A stretch of DNA of 64,000 nucleotides from Silurus meridionalis (GCF_014805685.1 NC_060886.1:25716108-25780107); one strand, 5' to 3'. Positions 11,978 through 24,641 are shown, numbered from the stretch's first letter. The notes: generated by a model not told the origin, from the letters alone. Numbers and translations are program-made.

Positions 11978-12230
11978 AAGCTCAGTGTTTCACTTTCACT
12001 TTGTTAAAGAAATAATTACTCCATGATTTTAGAAACAGCACACCTACTTCCAGTATATTCAAGTTCTGACTACAGATTAATTAACTGTAATTTTGAGACA
12101 AATTTATTCTAATAGACAAACTTTTTAATAAAGATTTTTACTCTTTTGAAATGAAAATAATTATTCATTCTTATTCTTAAAATAATGCTTTAATTCCTCA
12201 CTGGGATGATAGGGTAAATTAGAAGTGGTT
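11978..12230. repeat. Diverged duplicate of the TRIM 5' flank with retained ISRE
   Basis: Matches 3012-3056 (CTCAGTGTTTCACTTTCACT, ISRE at 11987-12002), then the 3320-3350 and 3670-3800 blocks, in the same order. The MITE of the first copy is absent. No RING exon lies beside it. This is the remains of a second TRIM unit whose coding exons were deleted. Confidence 0.7.
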
Positions 12231-12308
12231 TATTCATAGGAAATGCAGGGGAGGTGGCAGAGATACACCATCATGCCAAAAGTATTGGGTCACCTGATAT
12301 ATATATAT

Positions 12309-13695
12309 AGGAAAATAAGTATTTAAACAACCTGCTATTTTGCAATAGAAATTGTCTGAAATTGTCATCGTAGGTGCATGTCCACTGTGAGAGACATAAT
12401 CTAAAAAAAAAATCTGAAATCACAATATATGATTTTTTAACTATTTATTTGTATAATACAGCTGCAAATAAGTATTTGAACACCTGTCTATCAGCTAGAA
12501 AGAGACAAAATTGTACACCTCCACAAGGCTGGAAAGGGCTATGGGGAAATTGCCAAGCAGCTTGGTGAAAAAAAGTCCACTGTTGGAGCAATCATTCGAA
12601 AATGGAAGAAGCTAAACATGACTGTCAATCGCCCTCGGACTGGGGCTCCATGCAAGATCTCACCTCGTGGGGTCTCAGTGATCCTGAGAAAGGTGAGAAA
12701 TCAGCCCAGAACTACAAGGGAGGAGCTGGTCAATGACCTAAAAAGAGCTGGGACCACCGTTTCCAAGGTTACTGTTGGTAATACACTAAGATGTCATGGT
12801 TTAAAATCATGCATTGCACGGAAGGTTCCCCTGCTTAAACCAGCACATGTCCAGGCATGTCTTAAGTTTGCCAATGACCATTTGGATGATCCAGAGGAGT
12901 TATGGGAGAAAGTCATGTGGTCAGATGAGACCAAAATAAAACTTTTGGGTCATAATTCCACTAAACGTGTTTGGGGGAAAAAGAATGATGAGTACCATCC
13001 CAAGAACAGCATCCCTACTGTGAAGCATGGGGGTGGTAGCATCATGCTTTGGGGGTGTATTTCTGCTCATGGGACAGGGCGACTGCACTGTATTAAGGAG
13101 ACGATAACCGGGGCCATGTATTGCAAGATTTTGGGGAACAACCTCCTTCCCTCAGTTAGAGCATTGAAGATGGGTCGAGGCTGGGTCTTCCAACATGACA
13201 ATGACCCTAAGCACACAGCCAGGATAACCAAGGAGTGGCTCTGTAAAAAGCATATTACGGTTCTGGTGTGGCCTAGCCAGTCTCCAGACCTAAACCAAAT
13301 AGAGAATCTTTGGAGGGAGCTCAAACAAATTCTCAGTGACAGGCCAGAAACCTGACTGATCTAGAGAAGATGTGTGGAGGAGTGGGCCAAAATCCATCCT
13401 GCAGTGTGCAAACCTGGTGAAAAACTACAGGAAATGTTTGACCTCTGTAATTGCAAACAAAGGCTACTGTACCAAATATTAACATTGACTTTCTCCGGTG
13501 TTCAAATACTTATTTGCAGCTGTATCATACAAATAAATAGTAAAAAAATCATACATTGTGTTTTCTGGAAATTTTTTAGATTATGTCTCTCACAGTGGAC
13601 ATGCACCAACGATGACAATTTTAGACCCCTCCATGATTTCTAAGTGGAAGAACTTGCAAAATAGCAGGGTGTTCAAATACTTATTTTCCTTACTG
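12309..13695 (+). mobile_element. Tc1-like transposon with about 190-bp terminal inverted repeats
   Basis: Both ends carry GGAAAATAAGTATTT plus a long matching stretch that includes GTGCATGTCCACTGTGAGAG and ends with a second copy of AAATAAGTATTTGAACACC (near 12467 and 13497). The right end abuts TA (13696-13697). The terminal repeats each hold two copies of the outer motif, as in IR/DR-type Tc1 elements. The left terminus has merged into a short (TA)n run. It carries the transposase annotated separately. Confidence 0.9.
12498..13450 (+). pseudogene. Tc1-like DD34E transposase, recently broken
   Basis: An open frame from about 12498 to 13355. It has a helix-turn-helix ([20 protein letters not shown]), a second DNA-binding segment ([16 protein letters not shown]), and the catalytic residues in [19 protein letters not shown] and [14 protein letters not shown] (D, D, E). 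There is no ATG at the usual N-terminal place. A 1-nt loss at about 13352 and another indel near 13373 knock the last 45 codons out of frame (EEWAKIHPAVC is visible in another frame). Otherwise well preserved, so a fairly young insertion. Confidence 0.9.
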
Positions 13696-14322
13696 TATAT
13701 ACATATATATTTAACTTGCATGTAGGTAAGAAGACCTGGGGTGCAGTCAGCATTCCAATTCATCCTAAAGGTGTTCAATAGGGATGAAATCAGAGCTCTA
13801 TAGCAGACCACTCAAGATCTTCCTCTCTAAAGCATGAAAACCAGATCTTCAAGGAGCTCACATTCTGCACAGGGGCATTGCCATGCTGGAACAGTTTTGG
13901 GTTTTCAAGTTCAAGTGAATGCTACATTTTATTATGGAGCATTTAAAGACGTTTGGAAGTTTGTAAAAGAACCACATATAGCAGGAAAGGTCAAGTGTCC
14001 ACTACATTTGGAAATATAGTGTATATCTGGTCTGATCGTTGTGTATAAGCTGGAGGAGAATCTTTTCAAACCTTCTAAATAGAATGTCTGTGCATAATTT
14101 GTAATCAGTGCTCAACACTGAAATTGGTCTATATCAGGGGTCAGTTTTTATTGGCCCGCAGCAAATTCTGAAAATATAATTGAATATGGCCCGCACATGG
14201 CGCTTGAGCTCAACTCTGTTGCACTTCTCAATTTCAACACTAGGTTGAAACTAAAAAGGTGAAAAGGTGCTTCTCCACTAAACAAAATTAAGCAAAGAAA
14301 AATTGACCACGAGTCACCAGAA

Positions 14323-14507
14323 ATGGCAGCACCGAAGAAACGCAAGATAGCAAGTGAGTGTAGAAGATTTCAAGCACGGTGGGAAAATGAATATTTTTTA
14401 AAAAAAAATCAACGGAAAGTGTGTCTGTTTGATTTGCAATGAAGATGTTGCCGTGATGAAAGAGTATAATGTCCGTCGGCACTATGAGACCAAGCATCAG
14501 AGTTACG
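14323..14507 (+). pseudogene. BED-type zinc finger of the hAT transposase
   Basis: It begins with ATGGCAGCACCGAAGAAACG (MAAPKKRKIASECRRFQ). After a shift in an A-run near 14400 it continues as CVCLICNEDVAVMKEYNV then RRHYETKH, giving the C-x2-C...H-x4-H pattern of BED fingers. In hAT transposases this domain binds the element ends. The homopolymer indel breaks the frame. It stops abruptly at a TACG duplication where another element has inserted. Confidence 0.8.
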
Positions 14508-15817
14508 TGTAACACAGGTCAGAATTGAGCTGATTAGAAGAAAAAATATAATTTATAATAATTATATTTTCACCTTAATCTCTAACAAAAGTAATATAAT
14601 AATTTGTAATAGTTAAAATAAATAGTTAAAATAAATAGTTAAAATAAAATAGTTTAAATAAATAAATAAAACGCTATTATTATGACGGGCGCTGTGCATG
14701 ACGTCACAGAGGTGAGACAAGGTAATTGCAAGGAGAGCACGCGCTTCACAGATTGCGAGTGTTTCAAAAGGGATTAAAAGGCAAATATAATAATCTTTGT
14801 TTAATATGCATAAATAACGTTGTATAATGTTATAACTTTTGCATAAAACTTATTTGGGATTATTTTAGTGCGATGATTGATTGATATTGAAGTGGATGAT
14901 AGTCGATTGTGGATCCAGTAGCACCCAATGTGATTGTGTTGAAACCCCCCGGATTCGGTGAGTTTCAAAATAATGTTTAGTTCTCTGAAATGGAGTGATT
15001 AAGTTTATTCATGTTTAAAAGTGTTTTTGTGAAGTTTATATCCATTTATTGTTGGTATATAAGAATTTGTCTGGTTGGAATGTGTGATATGTTGTGGCTG
15101 TGTGCATTGCATTGCATTTCTGAAGAGCTTAATACTTTTCTGTGGATTATTATTTATGAAAATGATTGCTCATGTGTATTAAGTTTAAATAGTATTTTTC
15201 ACCTAGTTTAGTTAATATATTTCTGACATGTTGAGTTTAAGACATTCATTGTTTATGATGTTCATGGCGCTGTTCGTATGAACAGGTCAGGTTTTTTTTC
15301 GAGAGCTAGAAAAGCTGTGATCCTGAGATGGCGAGCCTCCCAGTTTGAGAACCCTAAAGAGAGACGAAAGAGAAGAGAATTCTTGGTTCATCAAATGATC
15401 CGTGCCTTATCTGCTTTCACAAGTGGAATTCATCCAGCTGTATTGGTATTTTTTCACTAATTATCTAGTTGCACAGAGCTGAATGTTGCACTATTGAACA
15501 CTTACACCTCAAGCAATTGCAAACACCATTCCAAGACTTCTGAATTTATTTGGATTTAAAGGACTATTTTTTCCTACACACATATACATCTGTTCCATAG
15601 GCTGAGACCTATTCATTTAAAGTACCTTTTGACCAGTTTTAAATTATTTTTCATGTATACATTTTATTTTCCTTGATTTAATGTTTTTGAGTATTTGAAA
15701 TTGTACATTTTCTTCGTGGGTTAAAGAAATTGAACAACGTAATAGGAAACATAGCTCCAAAATTAGAAATTAGAAAGCAAGTTGAATTAAATTAGATACA
15801 AATTAATAACAAATATA

Positions 15818-15885
<68 letters not shown>

Positions 15886-16218
15886 CAAATAGAAACAAAA
15901 CATAATATAATTAGATTAAATAACTACAAAGGAGCTCAACATATTTAGAGTTTCTCTAAAAGGAAAGAAAGGGAAAACCATTGTTTTGCATTATACTGTT
16001 TTATTGGGTCATTGCCATTTTATTTCATTGTTTTATGTTTCACGTGTATGCCCATTCAAATCTTTTCCTTTTAAGTAAACAAAACCATCTTGGTAAAAGT
16101 CATTTTCCTGGTCTGTCTGTTTATTAAGGTGCATTCTCTACTCCTTGCCCTCCCTAGCGAACCTAGCAATCTGGTCCATAACCGTGTATCCTATATATTG
16201 ATAGCGTTACCGGCTACA
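14508..16218. mobile_element. 1711-bp TG...CA insertion in the hAT transposase (solo-LTR-like)
   Basis: The insert starts TGTAAC and ends GCTACA, and is flanked by the 4-bp direct repeat TACG (14504-14507 and 16219-16222). Removing it with one repeat copy joins the BED finger to the transposase core in the expected reading order. These are LTR-retrotransposon hallmarks. No gag/pol is inside, so a long solo LTR is the best fit. A Ginger-like TGT...ACA DNA element is an alternative, but long terminal inverted repeats are not evident. An (AT)n run (about 15822-15882) and a 60-codon basic ORF (15278-15460) of unknown meaning are inside. Confidence 0.7.
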
Positions 16219-17850
16219 TACGCATCGTACACAGGTGCCGAACGAGCACAAAAATTCAAGCAAATGGCAGCTAGCCTGCAAGCTCAACAACAGTTTTTTT
16301 TTCCGTGCTAACAAAATACAGGAAAACGCCACAGCAGCAAGCTATGAAGTCGCACAACTTATTGCCCAGCATGGCAAACCGTTCTTAGACGGTGATTTCA
16401 TAAAGCAGTGCCTCATCAAAGTCACAGAAGTAATGTGCCCAGAAAAAGTGCAGGATTTCAACAACGTGAGCTTATCCAGAAATACAGTGGTGCGGAGAAT
16501 CGAGGACTTGTCAGCTAACCTGAAACTTCAGCTGAGAGAGAGAGCTTGTGCTTTTGATTTTTACTCGATAGCATGCGATGAGAGCACAGACGCCACAGAC
16601 ACCGCACAGCTTTTAATTTTTTTGCGGGGAGTCGATGATAATTTTTGCTGTACGGAGGAGCTGCTTGATATGATGAGCCTAAAAGGCACAACGACGGGTG
16701 GAAATATTTTTAAAGCTGTGTCAGAGGCAGTTGAAAAGATGGGGCTTAAATGGGACAAGCTCTGTGGAGTAACAACGGATGGAGCTCCGGCCATGACGGG
16801 TGAGCGCAAAGGAATGGCATCCATGGTGTGCGTCAAGGTAAAAGAGAGCGGAGGTGAGGCTGTTAGGATGCACTGTATAATCCACCAAGAAGCACTGTGT
16901 GCCAAGACTGTCCAGCTGGGTGATGTGATGAACACTGTTGTAAAAACTGTCAACATAATTCGAGCTAGAGGACTGTACCACAGGGAATTTCAAGCTTTCT
17001 TATCTGACCTGGATGCTGAATACGAAGATGTACTCTACCACTCTGATGTGCGCTGGCTCAGCCGCGGCTCTTTGCTGCAGCGGTTTTATTTGCTGAGATC
17101 AGAAATCGACAAGTTTTTGAAAGAGAAGGGCCGACCTCTTCATAAACTGAGTGACCCTCTGTGGCTGGCAGACCTGGCATTTTTAGTTGATCTCACTCAT
17201 CATCTGAATACACTGAACAAGAACCTACAAGGCAAAGAACAGCTGGTGTCACACCTGTATGCGCACATGAAAGCCTTCTGTGTAAAGCTCCGCCTGTTTG
17301 AGACACAACTACGAAGCTTTAATGCTGCACACTTCCCTGCGCTGCCTGAAATCAAGTCTGCTTTTCCAAAGGCAGACCTTTATGCTAAAAAGGAGAAATA
17401 TGCTTCTGTAATTACATCTCTCATGACAGAATTCAACCAGCGTTTTCAAGATTTTTCTGTCATTGAAAAACAAATCAAGCTGTTCTCGACCCCCTTCCTG
17501 GTGGATGCAGAAGAAGTGGAGGAGAGTCTGCAGTTAGAACTGATTGAAATGCAATGTGATAATTCTCTGAAGAGTCAACATCAGCTTCTCTCCCTCCCTG
17601 ACTTCTATCAGAGTTTGGATCATGCCAAGTTTCCTCTGATGAGACGCCATAAAGAATGATGAGCCTGTTCGGCTCAACATACATATGTGAACAAACATTT
17701 TCTCTGTTAAATCAGAACAAAAGCAGACTGAGATCCAGAATGACTGATAGCCATCTCTGTGAAGTCCTTCGTGTCTCATCCACCAAACTTTCTCCTGACA
17801 TCCCAGTCATCCTTCAATCCAAAGGACAGCATCACTGCTCCCACTGAGAG
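16219..17850 (+). pseudogene. hAT-Charlie transposase core and C-terminal dimerisation region
   Basis: The frame 16235-17659 (474 codons) has hAT motifs: ACDESTDATDTAQL (first acidic residue region), VTTDGAPAMTG (second), MHCIIHQEALC, and DVLYHSDVRWLSRGSLLQRF. The N-terminal link (YTGAERAQKFKQM) is in another frame because of an extra T in a T9 run at 16293-16301. The C-terminal part (MSLFGSTYICEQTFS... SRLRSRMTDSHL) is in a third frame after a deletion near 17655. The domain is related to host genes GTF2IRD2 and ZBED5, but the indels and element ends mark this copy as a dead transposon. Confidence 0.9.
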
Positions 17851-17985
17851 CAATGTTCTTCACATTATAGGTGAGTTAGAAATACACACAGTAATCATGT
17901 CAATATGTCACCTCTTGTGTGTGGCCCGGGCCTTTGCTTATTTTTCTGTATTTGGCCCTCACCAAAAAAACTTTGGACACCCCTG

Positions 17986-18224
17986 ATCTAACCTTTGAGT
18001 AAATAAAGCCAAAATGTTGAAACGGCGTATGAAATCTAAGTGCACCTTATGATTCAATAGCCTTTAGAACCACCTTGGAGTAATTGTGTTCTGTATGACT
18101 ATAATCATTGGGGAGGAACTTTGACTTACTTTCATTACTACCTTACTATAGTTCATTGAGGTTTGTGGAGATTTGTGTATGCTCAGCTCAGGTCTTGCAT
18201 TTCAGTCTGGTTGAGAGCTAGACT
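17986..18224. other. Short intergenic stretch, nothing recognised
   Basis: AT-rich sequence between the hAT element and a Tc1 remnant, with no coding or repeat signal that I can identify. Confidence 0.5.
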
Positions 18225-18830
18225 TTGACCTGTCATTGCAACACCTTGGTTCTGTTTTTTTTTTTTTTCCAGCCATCATTATTTAGATTTGCTGGTGTGC
18301 TTGGAAACATTGTCCTGTGTGATCTAATTTCTTTTCTGATATGCTGAAATGGGCAATCCTAGAAAGTTCAGCAACTTTATAGCATATTTTCTACTTGTCA
18401 ATAGTTTTCCTCAATTAAAGTATTTGAAAATGGCCTTATAACCCCTTTCCACCGATGGGTAGCAACAATTGCTTTTGTAAGATCATTGCTGATGTCTTTC
18501 CTCCTTGGGTTTGTGTTAACACAACCTTGAATGCTCCAGACCAGCAAGTTACAAATACTTGGTTTTTGGACACACTTACTGATAAACAATTAATAAAGGT
18601 CATTTTATTAGCAGCACCTGGCTGATACTTGGGCTCTTAAATCCTATGTAGGGCTTGAAGGTGTGCGTTTCATACAATTGGCTTCTCAATTTCAGCTTTG
18701 TAAAATAAAAAAATACAGTTGTAAAATGTTTTATGTTGTTAATCTGAGGTTGTATTTTAAGAACTGATAAGGACCAGATGTTTTTATATTATGTTTTGAT
18801 ACATAAAACCATTGAATTCAAAGAAGGAGT
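18225..18830 (-). mobile_element. Tc1-like remnant, N-terminal half
   Basis: The minus-strand frame 18398-18589 contains NTNPRRKDISNDLTKAIVA, the start of a known fish Tc1 transposase type (PRRKDISNDL). Flanking non-coding parts (CAGACCAGCAAGTTAC, and AATCTGAGGTTGTATTTTAAG near 18740) match the 5' UTR and end of that family. A fragment of the C-terminal half lies near 18290-18350. Broken and internally deleted. Confidence 0.7.
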
Positions 18831-19330
18831 ACTTCCACATGACTGTAGCAACTTGTTAACAATTGTATAAGAGGTAGAGCAAAATAAACTATCAGCCTGA
18901 ATGTAAAAACAGCTAATAAAAAGTCATAGTATGTAATCATCTTTTTCAGTTTTCAAATTTTACATTAAAACAAATTTATTTATTTCAGTTTTGTTTGTAT
19001 AAACCCTGAACTCAAAGTTGGTAGTAAACAGTTATTTCTTATTTGACCTGATATCACTTTTTTCCCCTCTAATAACTCTAAAACAGATTTCATAATATAA
19101 ATCATTATTTTCACTTAATTCCACTTGGAATATCAAATGTGCTTTTTTTAATCTTAAGAATAGAATACTAAGAATATTCTATTAATTATATTCAATTTTC
19201 ACAGTAGCTTGAATTGAAAAGGTAAGTTGAAATAGCACTTTCGACTAGAGAGAAAACAAACTCTCACCAGAATATGAATCTTTTAATCTGCAATATTTTA
19301 TTATTAAACTGAAATAAAACAATATCAGTT
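18831..19330. other. AT-rich sequence downstream of the orphan SPRY exon
   Basis: No gene seen. It probably holds the 3' flank of the decayed second TRIM unit (downstream on the minus strand). Confidence 0.4.
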
Positions 19331-19873
19331 CTAAATTATCTGATTCACTCTTACAGAGCACTGAACTGGGAGGATCTTTAGAGGAGATTCATTGCGAATA
19401 ACTCTTAGGAATGGCAGCAATTTGTCAGCAAATGTTTGTGTGAAAGTGTGCAAAAGTGTATTAGTGAGAGGGTCAGAAAATGAAAGCTTTCCTCTGTCCC
19501 AGTCCAGCTCCACTCTGATTCTCTGGAGTTTCTGTTCTACTGATATGGCAGCAAATGTCTCTGTAGAACGTGCACCATATTTACCAGCATAATACCACAC
19601 AAACCAGAATCCACTTTTGGAGTATATCTGCCCCTTCCTCTTAGCAGATTCCAACATCACACCCACATCCCAATCTGTATAGTCTCCAACTTCAACATCC
19701 CAGCAGTGTAAGCCAGAGTTAATGCCCTCAGAACCCACAATACATTCAAATTCATCAAATCTTTCTGGATTATTGGGAAGTTTTCTTTTTCTCATTACTG
19801 ATTCTCACACTGGTCAGATCATCAAATACAATGAGTTTAGAATTAACAGTGTTGGGGTCCAAAATGACAGGAG
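19331..19873 (-). pseudogene. Orphan PRY-SPRY exon of a decayed TRIM duplicate
   Basis: Starting after an AG acceptor at 19874, the exon reads PVILDPNTVNSKL... DDLTSVRIS, parallel to the SPRY exon at 1-522. One extra base in GAGAAAAAGAAAACTTCCC near 19790-19800 then creates a stop. In the next frame the SPRY continues ([45 protein letters not shown]) to a stop at 19331. No RING or coiled-coil exons lie upstream within range. Either a pseudogene piece or a one-base assembly error in an exon isolated from its gene. Confidence 0.85.
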
Positions 19874-19879
19874 CTGAAA

Positions 19880-21185
<1,306 letters not shown>

Positions 21186-21189
21186 ATTG

Positions 21190-23070
21190 TTATGATCTTG
21201 TGATCTCACAATCTTTAATTAAATAAAAAAAAGAATGAGGAACACTAAATCCAGAAGAACCAAGCCTTAAAGATATTTGAAGAAACCCACCTACAAAAAT
21301 ATGCGCATATCCGTATGTGCTATCCGTATGACCGGAGGAAGGGGGAAGACTGGTGATGAAATCCATGGCAATGTGCGACCAAGGGCGTCGGGGTATGGGA
21401 AGTGGGTGAAGGAGACCTTCGGGATGCCCCTTGGGGACAAAAAAAAGGGGAACTGACACCACTGAAGGAGGTGTGTAGGCAGGAAAAGCCCCTGTGGCGG
21501 GCAGCCCTTCAGGGACAGGTTGGCCGACAGTGGCCCACTGGACCTTCTTCTCAAGCTTCAGATTGAGTGCGCGGATGGTAACAGTGGCAGGAAGTATGGA
21601 ATCAGGCTCTTTCTCGTCGGGGGAGTGCAAGCGGGACAAGGAGCCAGGCTTCCCATTTCGAGACCTCGAAATTACGGGTGGTGGGTTGGGGCCAGTCCTT
21701 TACCATCTGAATCCTGGCTTGGTCCAACTGGACGTTACTGGCCGAAAAAAACAAATCCAAGGAAGGAGGTGCTGGATACATCGAAATCGCATTTCTTTGC
21801 CTTGACGTATAATCCATTCTGGAGGAGCCGCCTGAGTACAGAGCGCACATGCTGGACATGTCCGTCTATAGAGCGTGAGAACACGAGGATGTCATCCAGG
21901 TATACAAACACATAGTTGTTGAGCATATCCCAGAGAACATCGTTTACCAATGCCTAGAAGACTGCTGGCGCATTAGTGAGGCTCGTAATGCCCTGACGCG
22001 GTATTGAACGCCATTTTCCACTCCTCCCCCTTGCGGATACAGACAAGGTGGAAGGCGTTTCGGCGGTCCAGTTTGGAAAAGATGACAGAGCCCCTGACGC
22101 GTTTCGGAGGTCCAGTTTGGAAAAGATGACAGAGCCCTTGAGAGAGTCGAACACAGAAAACATCAGGGGCAATGGGTTATTGCATTTAACCCCGATAATT
22201 GATGCAAAGACGGAGGCTCTTGTCCTTCTTTAACACAAAGAAAAACCCAGCTCCTCCCGGAGAGGAGGACAAGTGGATAATGCCAGCAGAAAGGGAGTCC
22301 TGAATGTTTTGTGTCATGGCTGCCTGCTCAGGTGCTAAGTGATGATAGAGCCTGCCGCAGGGTGGCGTGGTTCCCGGCAGGAGATCAATGGTGCAATTGT
22401 AGGGCAGGTGAGGGGGCAAGGAAGAGGCCCGAGTCTTGCTGAACACCGCCCGAGGTTGTGGTAAACAGAAGTAACAGAACTGAGGTCGGGGGGAGTCTCC
22501 GAGGAGCACAAGATCAGTATAGGGGGAAGATGGAGTAAGGCAGTATGATTGAGACAATAAAGACAGAACCCCTGGGAACGGCGTCTCTCCTTCTCCGTCG
22601 GAGTGCCGTCGTGCAATTTCCATAGGCTGCGGGTGGGGAAGAGGGCGCAAGGGCAGGAGTGGTCCGTGGGGGTAGCGAAATGCTCTGAACATTTCCGTAT
22701 TCGTTGGTCAATCCGAGTGGCCAGGGTGATCAAAGCATCCAGATCAGGTGGCAGCTCATGGGCAGCCAGCTCGTCCTTCACCTGGGTGGAGAGTCCCCGA
22801 ATGAAGGTGTAATATAGAGCAGTGCGATCCCACCCACTGTCAGTTGTCATCTGCAGCATACTTGGCCACTGAACGCTCACCCTGTGAGGAAGAGAGTAGT
22901 GAGCGTGCAGTATCCTGTCGAGGGGTGGCCAAAAATAAAAACCTTGCAGAGTTCCCCAGAGACGGTAGTGAAGGTGGTGCAATGCAAGGACTGATTCTTC
23001 CACTTGGCCGTAGCCCATCACAGGGCCCATACGGAGAGCAAGAAATGGCATAGGCCACCGAACAGTCACA
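21190..23070 (-). pseudogene. Ty3/gypsy retrotransposon ruin (gag and partial pol)
   Basis: Read on the minus strand from 23070: a Gag-like stretch ([36 protein letters not shown], then a worn CCHC region FCLYC). Next is RT entry sequence ([46 protein letters not shown]). RT blocks follow ([25 protein letters not shown] near 21890 with the catalytic DD). Then a jump to integrase-linker/integrase pieces ([29 protein letters not shown]). Protease, most of RNase H and most of integrase are deleted. No LTR pair was seen. Confidence 0.85.
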
Positions 23071-23790
23071 CAGGGTTTTGCGATTGGGCCTACGGGACTG
23101 AGTTTGACACCCCTGTTCTAGATGTTCATTTGTATGCTTCCCGGATGTTTTGGGTGAGCACGTGACTAGCAATGAATCCGTGATCATTATTGAAATAAAT
23201 GAAACTCAAGATGAGATTCATAAATTTATCTAAGACCTCTTTATCTGAGAAAACATATGTGGTAAATGAACATTCTTTTTTTTTTTCTTGTGTCATTACA
23301 CTTTTAAATGTGAGAGACATTTGAAATGCTAGGCTTCTATTTGCAATTCCATTACCAATTACTAGCACCAGCTAGCACCACCAAGTACTAGCGCTAAAAA
23401 TAACATTGTTATATTATCAGTGCCTTTGCAATGTTTTAAAATTATAATCGGTTAAGGTTGTTTAATCATAGAAGACAGTTTCAATAGGAATCAAGGCTCG
23501 TGAGCTTATTAGCACGGCTCACGAGCATTTGGATGTGTTACCGCCCCGCACACACCGGTGGTAAGACACCTGAAATTTATGAAACTGTAAATGTACCAAT
23601 CTTTATGTCAGTAAAAGGTAAGTAAGATATGATCAAAAATCATCATTATTTTCTGATTGATGTAAACATGCCTGTTCAAACCACTGCTGGCATCATTGCA
23701 GAACTATTACTAGCATGACAAGTTCCTGCAAAGCGTCTGTGTCAGACATTTCATGAACACTTACTGACTTGACAGCATAAATTACATGAC
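23071..23790. other. Intergenic with a small inverted repeat
   Basis: No gene. Around 23494-23525 GCTCGTGAGC and GCTCACGAGC form inverted 10-bp arms. GACACCCCTG near 23107-23116 looks like a worn hAT end. Confidence 0.4.
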
Positions 23791-23795
23791 TTTAA

Positions 23796-24022
23796 CCTCC
23801 TACGACTTGGGTGTCCACATACGTGGACATTGTGCACAATGGTGTCTTTATTGTTTTCTGTAGATACAGACCGAGTGTCCACATAAGTGACAACAATTTT
23901 TTCAAGTAGCGCTTCATGTTGAAAGAAAATATATGGTTATTATAATTATTGGTTCTTCCTAACCCTAAATAACTGGAAGAAATCTACAATGCACGCCAAA
24001 CCAAAGCTCAGGTCTTAGGAGG
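23796..24022. mobile_element. 227-bp MITE flanked by TTAA
   Basis: TTAA (23792-23795 and 24023-24026) directly flanks CCTCCTACGAC at the left and the inverse of CCTCCTAAGAC at the right (10 of 11 matching). TTAA target choice is the hallmark of piggyBac-type elements. It encodes no protein. A TGTCCAC/GTGGACA inverted pair lies just inside the left end. Confidence 0.65.
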
Positions 24023-24196
24023 TTAAAAAGTGCTTAACTCTTTTAGAAAGACATCAGCTTCTGATGGTGTTTCTTCTTGCTTGTGAGATCTTCCCTCCTG
24101 CTATTGTATCAGAAAAGGCAACCGAGTTAGTTGTAAATTACTACAATGGAGAATCTGTATCTAGATATGACTTTCAACCTAAAAATACTTCAGGTA

Positions 24197-24641
24197 CAGT
24201 GGTCCCCCGGTTATCGAACGGCTCGGCTATCGAACATTCCGGTTAGCGAGCGGTTTTACGAACGAAATTTCGGTCCGGTGAACGAACAAAGTTCCAGTTA
24301 TCGAACGCCACCCACGCTGCTCAACCCAGTGCGAGGGGAAGAAACTGTTTCCGCTTTAACCATCGCTGAGTAAGCATCTATCACAACTTCTGTTTGTGAA
24401 CAATATTAGTGATATTTAGCGGTAAGTACAGTAATCATTTTGTTTCTTACTCTTGTAAAGTTGTTAATTTATACTTTTACCGAGCCAACACAAAATACCC
24501 GCAGAGATCGGGATAATCCAGCAAAAGGCAGTCCATAAATAATATCCACTGTGCTTTACGGAGGAAGCCCGATTGCGATGAGCTCAATGTGGGCAGGGCA
24601 CGCATGAGCGAAGGAACAGTTCGATAACCGGGGGACCACTG
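24197..24641. mobile_element. Tigger/pogo-like MITE
   Basis: It begins CAGTGGTCCCCCGGTTATCG and ends with the exact inverse, flanked by TA on both sides (24195-24196, 24642-24643). An extra inner repeat of the TATCGAAC motif lies in the left arm. No transposase, so non-autonomous. The ends resemble the Tigger/pogo branch of the Tc1/mariner superfamily. Confidence 0.85.

Larger units (their letters stand above)
12270..14024 (-). mobile_element. Older Tc1-like remnant split by a younger Tc1
   Basis: The left end (GCCAAAAGTATTGGGTCACC, about 12276-12295) and the right end (GTCAAGTGTCCACTACATTTGG, about 13991-14011, inverse similar to the left end) look like terminal repeats of one element. The segment 13740-13930 carries minus-strand transposase fragments, including the sequence equivalent to the second catalytic region before the C-terminus (CAGGGGCATTGCCATGCTGG region). 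The younger Tc1 at 12309-13695 interrupts it. Confidence 0.5.
14135..17985 (+). mobile_element. hAT-Charlie-type transposon (GTF2IRD2/ZBED-like transposase)
   Basis: Ends begin CAGGGGT and finish ACCCCTG, with GGCCCGC/GGGCC blocks inside each end, as in hAT-Charlie elements. Between them lie a BED finger exon, a transposase core and a dimerisation tail, interrupted by a 1711-bp insertion. The 8 bases flanking each end agree only at TCTA, so the target duplication is eroded or the ends are slightly misplaced. Confidence 0.85.

Noticed and set aside
15278..15460. 60-codon basic frame inside the TG...CA insert
   Set aside because: No motif, no neighbours in frame and no conservation evidence; left undescribed as a gene.
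16235..17659. A host GTF2IRD2/ZBED-type gene
   Set aside because: It lies within hAT terminal ends and is broken by indels and an insertion; better read as a dead transposon.
14127..17993. An 8-bp hAT target duplication
   Set aside because: GTCTATAT and ATCTAACC agree at only the central TCTA, too weak to claim.
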